A stretch of DNA of 37,916 nt from GCA-2687025 sp964473525 (GTDB lineage: Bacteria; Poribacteria; WGA-4E; GCA-2687025), in the NCBI GenBank assembly GCA_964473525.1, contig CAYYPK010000056.1, positions 1 through 37,916 on the forward strand. The letters run 5' to 3'. The position numbers were made by a program, and so were the translations under genes. The notes below the pieces were generated by a model. That model was not told where the DNA came from, searched no databases, and worked only from the letters and a program-made list of their open reading frames with translations. Below are positions 32,503 through 37,916 of this stretch, in pieces. How positions within the stretch are numbered: position 1 is the stretch's first letter; each line of letters begins with the position of its first letter.

Positions 32503-34131
32503 CTGATATACACCGCATTGGGCGGCGCGGGAGAGGTAGGCGCAAGCTGCCATCTCCTCCAGATCGCCGGCAAGAACATCGTCATCGACTCCGGCCTGAG
32601 ACCCAACAGGCGCGGCGAGGCGAGTCTGCCCAACTTCGAACTGCTACAGGCGCTGACACGCGGCAAGGTGGACCTGTTCCTCCTGAGCCACGCGCACATA
32701 GACCACACCGGCTCCCTGCCGCTGATGCACGCGCAGTATCCTGCGACGCCCATGCTCTGCACCGAGCCGACGCAGGTCATCGTCGACATCCTCCTGCGTG
32801 ACACCATCAAGATCATGGACATGCAGCGCGAGGACGGCGGCGAGTTCCCACTCTTCGGCAAGCGAGAGGTCCAGAACGCGCTGGCGCATCTGCAAACGGT
32901 GGCGTTCGACAGGTGGGTAGAGCCACTGCCAGGCGTGCGCGTCTACTTCCACCGGTCGGGACACATCGTGGGCGCCGCGTGCGTTCTCATTGAGACGGAG
33001 GAGGGCAACGTCGTCTATTCCGGCGATGTCTCCGTGGCTGGACAGCGCACCGTCGCCGGTATGAAGCCCATCGACTTCTTCCAGCCCGACCTGCTGATAC
33101 TCGAGGGCACCTACGGCGACGGCGCGCATCCAAACCGGCAGTCGCAGGAGCAGACGCTCGCCAAGGCGGTCGCCGAGGTCGTCGAGGACGGTGGCACGGT
33201 CCTGATCCCAAGCTTCGCGTTGGGTCGCGCACAGGAAGTCATCCTCATCCTCAAGTTCTCGATGCTCAGTCAGACGATCCCGACGTTCCCCATCTACACG
33301 GACGGCATGGTGCGGTGGATCTGCGACGCGTACTACGACGTGCGCGACCCGGAGCGCGGGCTGCTGCCGTACCTGCCCGAGAAGCTGCGGAACTTCGTCC
33401 GCAATTCACGCCAGCACGTCTTCTGGAGCCGGCCGAGGAAGAACATGCCGGAGGTGTCTCGCGTGAACGCGAGCGAGCGCGTCAGCATCCTCACCAAGGG
33501 GCCGAAGGTCATCATCTCGTCGTCGGGGATGCTTGTCGGCGGGCCGAGCGCGTTCTATGCAAAGGCGCTGGCGCCGAATCGGCGGGACGCCATCTTCATC
33601 ACGGGCTACCAGGATGAGGAGTCGCCCGGTCGGCGCCTGCTGGAGCTCAAGACGGGCGACACGCTGAAGATCGACGGCGAGGACGTGCCGATGCTCTGTC
33701 GGGTGGACAAGTACAACCTGTCTGCCCACGCCGACCAGATTCAGTTGTGCCAGCAGGTGAGCTACATGAAGCCGCGCAGCATCGTGCTGGTCCACGGCGA
33801 GCCACGCGCGCTGCGGACGCTCCGCGACAAGCTCATCGACAAGTACATCGTCTACGCCCCCAAGAACGCCGAGACGTTCGATCCGCTGAAGACGCCGGAG
33901 TGGATGAGCGCCGCGAAACGCGAAGTGATTGAGGCAGACCGCGCCCGGTTCGTGGGCGATGTGCGTATCACGGGTGAAGGTGTCGAGGTGCGGTTCCCGC
34001 CAGAGATGCAGGACCATCCAGTCTGGCGGCGGCGATACGCCAACGCGGAGGGCGCCGAGGTCGCGTTCGACGGCGCGCGCATGCGCCTCACTCCCTCGCG
34101 CAAGGCTGCCAACGCGGACAGCGGGGAGTAG
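32503..34131 (+). CDS. Metallo-beta-lactamase/beta-CASP ribonuclease-type protein, probable CTG start
   Basis: 542 residues. Zinc motif HAHIDH (in LLSHAHIDHTGSLP), the distal His of SGHIVGAA and the Asp of VVYSGDVS form the dinuclear site. Beta-CASP motifs follow: the Glu of LLILEGTYGD, VLIPSFALGRAQEVILIL, ISSSGMLVGGPS, the His of YNLSAHADQIQ and the His of VLVHGEPRAL. This is the CPSF-73/KH-less archaeal-bacterial RNase family that cuts or trims RNA. No ATG or GTG is available near the true start. A TTG at 32518 begins too late, inside the first strand. A CTG at 32503 gives LIYTALGGAGEVGASC, the usual N-terminus, with GGGGAGG eight bases upstream. It is divergent from the ECF-like gene. Confidence 0.92.
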   Translation: MIYTALGGAGEVGASCHLLQIAGKNIVIDSGLRPNRRGEASLPNFELLQALTRGKVDLFLLSHAHIDHTGSLPLMHAQYPATPMLCTEPTQVIVDILLRDTIKIMDMQREDGGEFPLFGKREVQNALAHLQTVAFDRWVEPLPGVRVYFHRSGHIVGAACVLIETEEGNVVYSGDVSVAGQRTVAGMKPIDFFQPDLLILEGTYGDGAHPNRQSQEQTLAKAVAEVVEDGGTVLIPSFALGRAQEVILILKFSMLSQTIPTFPIYTDGMVRWICDAYYDVRDPERGLLPYLPEKLRNFVRNSRQHVFWSRPRKNMPEVSRVNASERVSILTKGPKVIISSSGMLVGGPSAFYAKALAPNRRDAIFITGYQDEESPGRRLLELKTGDTLKIDGEDVPMLCRVDKYNLSAHADQIQLCQQVSYMKPRSIVLVHGEPRALRTLRDKLIDKYIVYAPKNAETFDPLKTPEWMSAAKREVIEADRARFVGDVRITGEGVEVRFPPEMQDHPVWRRRYANAEGAEVAFDGARMRLTPSRKAANADSGE

Positions 34132-34264
34132 GGCCCAGGACGCTTGGGCGACGACCGCAGCGAGCGCGTTCCGCGGCGCTGCGACGCCGTGCATCCGTCG
34201 GGGCGGGTGTGTGGCGCCCGAACGAGCCCGGCACACTACTCGACATAGGCGACAGGATCGTGCA

Positions 34265-35071
34265 ATGCCAGAAGGCGAAGCGGGTCTTGAGGTTCTCCGC
34301 GAGCGTACCGGATTCCACAGGTACGCGGTGTACCGTCGGGGCGCTACGGTCGTGCGGGAGACGGGTCCGTGGGCGCCAACAGTGCACTCGCTGCTGCGAC
34401 ACCTGGACGACGTTGGCTTCGCGGCAGCGCCTCGCGTCGTCGGCTCGGGGTTCGACTCCGAGGCGCGCGAGACACTAACCTACATCGACGGCGAATTCCT
34501 ACCCAGCGGGCCATGGTCTATTGAGGGCGCATCCGCCATCGGGGCAATGCTCCGCGAATTGCACGACGCTACGGCATCCTACACCCCGCCACCGGGCGCC
34601 CTGTGGGGGCCGTGGTTTGGCCGGCCGTTGGGCGGCCCCGTGCGGGTCATCGGCCACTGCGACATGGCGCCGTGGAACATCGTCGCACGGGACGGCATGC
34701 CGGTCGGACTGATCGACTGGGACTTCGCCGGCCCAGTCGACCCGCTCGTGGAACTCGCTCAGGCCTGCTGGCTCAACGCGAAGCTGCACGATGATCAGGT
34801 GGCCGCGCTGGAAGGGCTCCCGTCCCTAGCGCATCGCTCCAAGCAGCTGCGGGCGATGGTAGACGCGTACGGCTTATCGCGAGCGCAGAGGCAGGGCTTT
34901 GTCGACCTCATCATCGAGTTCGTCGTGCACGACACCGCCTGGCAAGCAGTGGATCTCGGAGTGACTCCCCAGACGACAGAGAGCACCGCCGTGTGGGCGT
35001 TGGCGTGGCGCGCACGCGCTGCTGCGTGGCTCTCCGCGCACCGGGTTGAGCTGCAGAACGCGCTCAGCTGA
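34265..35071 (+). CDS. APH-fold (aminoglycoside phosphotransferase-like) small-molecule kinase
   Basis: 268 residues from ATG 34265 with AGGA seven bases upstream. The Brenner motif is GHCDMAPWN (His131, Asp133, Asn138), followed by the metal-binding Asp-151 in LIDWDFAGPVDP. The N-terminal lobe starts TGFHRYAVYRRGATVVRETG, and the hinge ETLTYIDGEF is typical of the APH/choline kinase superfamily. It transfers phosphate from ATP to a hydroxyl of a small molecule. Resistance to aminoglycosides is only one of many roles in this family and nothing here points to it. The 133 bases after the beta-CASP gene hold nothing recognised. Confidence 0.87.
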   Translation: MPEGEAGLEVLRERTGFHRYAVYRRGATVVRETGPWAPTVHSLLRHLDDVGFAAAPRVVGSGFDSEARETLTYIDGEFLPSGPWSIEGASAIGAMLRELHDATASYTPPPGALWGPWFGRPLGGPVRVIGHCDMAPWNIVARDGMPVGLIDWDFAGPVDPLVELAQACWLNAKLHDDQVAALEGLPSLAHRSKQLRAMVDAYGLSRAQRQGFVDLIIEFVVHDTAWQAVDLGVTPQTTESTAVWALAWRARAAAWLSAHRVELQNALS

Positions 35072-35308
35072 CTGCGCGGCCCTACCGAAGATCGGCTCGC
35101 CGCTCCCGTGAGGCGCCGGCCGCCCAGCATCCGTACGCCCCGTGTCCGGCGCCGCGCCAGGTGACCCTATGCCCGCGGGATCAGCCGCGCTTGCCGCACA
35201 CCTTACCTTTGCGCGACGGCGCCGCGTCATCGCCGGCGACACACCCGTCGTTATGTGCCCGGGATTGAGTGGCCATCGCGCACGCCCGCGCCGCCCGAGG
35301 GGCCGACA

Positions 35309-36286
35309 ATGCACACGAACGCTCGCGCTGCCGTCCTCGTTCTCCTCCTGAGTATCGGCGCCGGTACTCACGCCGCAGGTGACCCCAGCGCGGCGCGAAT
35401 CGCCTTCGAGTCGGACAGAGGCGGCAACCGTGACATCTACGTCATGGATGCCGATGGCGAGAACGTGACGCAACTGACGATCGACCTTGCCCCTGATTTC
35501 CAGCCCGACTGGTCGCCGGACGGCACGACGATCGTCTTCGCGTCGACGCGCGACGGTCAGTTCCGAGGCCACGTGCAACTCTACGTGGTGGACGTCGAGA
35601 CTGGCGCCGTCGAGCGCATCACGAACGACATGAGGACGGAGATCAACCCACGGTGGTCGCCGGATGGCAGGGGTATCGCGTTCATGACCGCATGGCGGGT
35701 CGGCGGAGACCCACGCCGCGAACTGCACTACCTGGACTGGCGGACACGCGCGCGACGTGTTCTGCTACGCGACGATTCCCTCGACAGCGACGGCATCTCG
35801 TGGTCTCCCGATGGCAGGACGATTGCGTTCTGTTCGTGGCGTATCAGAGGCAACAAGGAGCTGTATCTGCTGGATGTTGAGGGCGGGCATGTACGCCGGT
35901 TGACCAATCATCGCGCCATGGACGTTAATCCGGCGTTTTCGCCGGACGGCCGGCGCCTGCTGTTCGTGTCGCTCAGGAACGGCGGTACAGCGACGGTGCA
36001 TCTCAGCGACATTGACGCGTGGGCGCCGGTCGCGCTGCCCGCGGTCGGATGGAGCCCGGCATGGTCGCCCGACGGCACGCGCTTCGTGTGGCAGGTCTGG
36101 GATCTGGCAAAGCTAGACGTTGACATCTACGCAACGGACCTCGACGGTGGCCGCAGACGCAACCTCACGGACATCTTCGGCGCGGACACCAACCCAGACT
36201 GGTACGACCCATCCTTCGTCCGTGCTGTCTCACCGACCGGACGCGCGGCCGTCACCTGGGGTCGCCTCAAGGCGCCTCCGCGATAG
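35309..36286 (+). CDS. Secreted TolB-like beta-propeller (WD40-like PD40 repeats)
   Basis: 325 residues. ATG 35309 has GAGGGG six bases upstream. Signal peptide about 1-23 (VLVLLLSIGAGTHAAG). Six propeller blades are marked by repeated x-P-x-W-S-P-D-G turns: FQPDWSPDG, INPRWSPDG, GISWSPDG, VNPAFSPDG, WSPAWSPDG and a last degenerate NPDWYDPS. They alternate with DIYVMDADG-type strands (DIYVMDADGENVTQLT, ELYLLDVEGGHVRRLT, DIYATDLDGGRRRNLT). This is the C-terminal propeller fold of TolB without the TolB N-terminal domain. It is probably periplasmic or extracellular and binds proteins or glycans. No Pal or Tol genes are nearby. Many such lone propellers occur in the suspected host group. Confidence 0.88.
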   Translation: MHTNARAAVLVLLLSIGAGTHAAGDPSAARIAFESDRGGNRDIYVMDADGENVTQLTIDLAPDFQPDWSPDGTTIVFASTRDGQFRGHVQLYVVDVETGAVERITNDMRTEINPRWSPDGRGIAFMTAWRVGGDPRRELHYLDWRTRARRVLLRDDSLDSDGISWSPDGRTIAFCSWRIRGNKELYLLDVEGGHVRRLTNHRAMDVNPAFSPDGRRLLFVSLRNGGTATVHLSDIDAWAPVALPAVGWSPAWSPDGTRFVWQVWDLAKLDVDIYATDLDGGRRRNLTDIFGADTNPDWYDPSFVRAVSPTGRAAVTWGRLKAPPR

Positions 36287-36370
36287 CCGGCCCTTTCGGG
36301 TGATGGCGGGCTCGCGCGCGTGCTACGCTACCGCGACGTCGACACCCCAAGCAGCACGGAGCGCCTTCAC

Positions 36371-37255
36371 ATGCCGAGAAACGAGGTCCGCTGGGAACGC
36401 ATGTTCCCCGACGAGCTCGAGGCCGCGTTCGAGAATCGTCCGATCGTCTACCTGCCGTACGGCTTGTGCGAGCCCCACGGGCCCATCAACGCCGTGGGGA
36501 TGGATGCGCTCCGCGCGCACTCGACTTCGGTATTGGCGGCGGAGCGGCACGGAGGGATCGTCGCGCCTGCCAACTACTGGCATATCCACGAGCAGGGCGG
36601 CTACGGCACGTGGGCGCACAACCGCGTCGGCGACGCGCGACCGTGGTTGACGGCGGTCCCCTCGTGGATGTTCCTCAAGAACCTGTGCTACCACATCCGC
36701 GCGGTCGATGCGCTCGGGTTCAAGGGCGCGTTGCTGTTCTCGGGACACTCTGGGCCGCATCGGCTGGACGTCCCGCGCGTCCTGGACGTGATGCGTGAGC
36801 GCGTGTCGGTGCGTCTGTTCAGCGTGATTGGCACTGCGGAGCCGCAATCGCGCTTCCCTGACGGCAAGGGCATGGGCGGGCACGCTGGTCGCGGGGAGAC
36901 GACGCTGCTGTGGGCCGTCGAGCCCGACTGCGTGGATCTGTCTCGCATGCCCACGGACGACTCCGGCGCGCCGCACTTCGCCATGGGCGACTACAACGAG
37001 ACGTCCGACCGTCGTCTGGGCGAGCTCATGGTGGATGACATCGTCGCGATGCTGACCGCGGAGGCCGATGGTCTCATCGCCGAATACGACGCCCGTGACG
37101 CGAAGCCGGCGCTGACGTACGAGGATGTCGAAGCCATCTGGGAGGACGAGATCAAGCCGGCGCTGCCGGACTTTGCATCCATGCAGGTCTCTGACGACGG
37201 CCCGCCAGCGGACTCACGCTGGCGAGCAAACTGGGCGATCCCCGCCCGCGGCTGA
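36371..37255 (+). CDS. Creatininase-family amidohydrolase
   Basis: 294 residues from ATG 36371. In this numbering the metal-site residues are Glu34 and His36 (YGLCEPHGP) and Asp45 (VGMDALRAH). As I recall, these are the positions of the first three ligands in Pseudomonas creatininase, which also supports the start. Later family blocks are FSGHSGPHR (His126) and HAGRGETTLL (His171, Glu176). The family opens cyclic amides such as creatinine or acts on related compounds (mycofactocin MftE, FAPy deformylase), so the substrate is not assured. The family is unusually common in Poribacteria genomes as far as I know. GGAG lies nine bases upstream. It follows the propeller gene by 84 bases. Confidence 0.88.
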   Translation: MPRNEVRWERMFPDELEAAFENRPIVYLPYGLCEPHGPINAVGMDALRAHSTSVLAAERHGGIVAPANYWHIHEQGGYGTWAHNRVGDARPWLTAVPSWMFLKNLCYHIRAVDALGFKGALLFSGHSGPHRLDVPRVLDVMRERVSVRLFSVIGTAEPQSRFPDGKGMGGHAGRGETTLLWAVEPDCVDLSRMPTDDSGAPHFAMGDYNETSDRRLGELMVDDIVAMLTAEADGLIAEYDARDAKPALTYEDVEAIWEDEIKPALPDFASMQVSDDGPPADSRWRANWAIPARG

Positions 37256-37325
37256 TGTCGGCGCCTCCGTTGGCGCTCAGCGGTTGACCCGCGTTGCACG
37301 CGCGCCCGCGCTCGGCTAGCTGCCG

Positions 37326-37354
37326 TTGACAGGGAAGCCGCGCTCGCCTATCCG
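37326..37354 (+). promoter_or_regulatory. Probable sigma-70-type promoter of the CBM9-like gene
   Basis: A perfect TTGACA at 37326-37331, a 17-base spacer, then TATCCG at 37349-37354. It lies about 70 bases before ATG 37426. The -10 is weak (TAT only), but the spacing and the perfect -35 are notable in GC-rich DNA. Confidence 0.42.
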
Positions 37355-37425
37355 TTGGCGTGTACTGGTGGCGTGTGGGAGTCGGCCCTGACTGCGGCGC
37401 GGCTCAATGCTCAGGAGGGCGGACC

Positions 37426-37916
37426 ATGCGAGTGTGGCGACATGTGATGGCGGTGGGTACGCTGGGCGTGGGTCTCTTCTTGGCGTCGGAGGCGTGGGGG
37501 CAGCGCGACTTCGTCTATGAGGCGCGGCAGGTGCGTAACCTCAAGGTAGACGGCGTCTTCAACGAGTGGTTCGACGCGGAGCTCATCGTCTTGGATCAAC
37601 TCAAGGACGTGGGCGCCGAGGTCCCCGACCCCGACGACTTCAGCGGCGTCGCCATGATCGGCTGGGTCGGAGGGGANNNNNNNNNNAAACGACCCCGACC
37701 GCGTGTACTTCGCTGTGGACATCACGGACGACGAACTACAGGATATCAACCCGTCCGGCGCCCTGTGGTGGGAAGACGACAGCATGGAGTTCATGTTCGA
37801 CGTCGACAACTCCATGGTGCGTGACGGCCTGGTGCAGTTCACACTAGGGGCAAATGGTAAGGACATGTCTGCGGCGGCGACACCGGACAACACCGAGTGG
37901 ATCGTCGTCAACGAGG
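37426..37916 (+). CDS. Secreted CBM9-like carbohydrate-binding protein, partial (window edge and assembly gap)
   Basis: The ATG at 37426 has AGGAGG seven bases upstream. A signal peptide (about 1-26, ending SEAWGQ) precedes KVDGVFNEWFDAELIVLDQL, the opening strand of a CBM9/DOMON-like domain. After the 10-N gap the frame changes and continues DPDRVYFAVDITDDELQD, then LWWEDDSMEFMFDVDN, the classical CBM9 block (a W-x-D-D-S-x-E-F strand). The gene runs past position 37916. It probably binds sugars or haem-like ligands at the surface, often as part of a longer multi-domain protein. Because the two halves lie in different frames, the gap length is wrong or a small error lies beside it. Confidence 0.82.
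37677..37686. other. Assembly gap (10 N) inside the CBM9-like gene
   Basis: Ten N. Frames on the two sides differ by one, as at 8796-8805, so both 10-N runs appear to be placeholders. Confidence 0.95.

Noticed and set aside
34265..35071. Antibiotic resistance gene
   Set aside because: The APH fold is shared by many metabolic kinases and no residues or context point to an aminoglycoside substrate.
1..37916. CRISPR arrays, phage genes, insertion sequences
   Set aside because: No regularly spaced repeats, transposase motifs, integrase or phage structural genes were seen.

Overview
This window looks like a fragment of a GC-rich, Gram-negative bacterial genome, most likely Candidatus Poribacteria or a close relative. 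Three things point there. The secreted protease at 5067-7838 ends in a tandem dockerin-like DVNGDGVIN repeat and an NPFNPETWIPF sorting-type motif, a combination I associate mainly with Poribacteria. A creatininase-family enzyme, a TolB-like propeller, a CBM9-like protein and a large GH2-like glycosidase lie together. A WD40-GTPase-cyclase fusion adds the 'eukaryote-like' domain content reported for that group. An outer-membrane barrel protein ending in Phe supports a diderm envelope. The assignment is inference, because no rRNA or marker gene is present. Three runs of N (8796-8805, 18720-18758, 37677-37686) show this is a scaffolded draft assembly.

Layout. 1-7838 is read leftward: the first codons of a zinc alcohol dehydrogenase, a secreted parallel beta-helix protein, a PAS/GAF histidine kinase, a broken alpha/beta-hydrolase fused to a methyltransferase, and a secreted subtilase. 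From a shared promoter region at about 7930, a second and larger multi-PAS kinase runs rightward (8010-11575, interrupted by an assembly gap). 11600-16649 is a leftward three-gene NAD-linked formate dehydrogenase operon. Its catalytic subunit is a selenoprotein: an in-frame UGA at 13247-13249 is followed by a bacterial-type SECIS hairpin. 17016-20693 is a rightward four-gene envelope cluster (two tandem NTF2-like proteins, an Sm-like/beta-barrel outer-membrane protein and a small Sm-like glycine-zipper protein). It is followed by a GlpD-like dehydrogenase overlapping a HisC/CobD-like aminotransferase, and then two small paralogous membrane proteins.

24244-31575 holds a GNAT acetyltransferase, a 1293-residue GH2-like glycosidase lacking the usual acid/base Glu, and, convergent to it, a 922-residue WD40 - Ras/Roc-like GTPase - zinc-knuckle - class III cyclase protein. 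The last is the most unusual gene here. Upstream of it lie a MITE-like interspersed repeat (31726-31855) and an ECF sigma-like gene with only region 2. The right end is rightward: a beta-CASP RNase-type metallo-beta-lactamase protein that probably starts at CTG, an APH-fold kinase, a TolB-like propeller, a creatininase-family hydrolase, and a CBM9-like secreted protein cut by the window edge.

Together the genes suggest a heterotroph with secreted proteases and glycan-active proteins, formate oxidation or CO2 reduction coupled to NAD(H), and heavy investment in sensory signalling (two kinases without adjacent response regulators and one cyclase fusion). No tRNA, rRNA, CRISPR array, transposase or phage gene was recognised.
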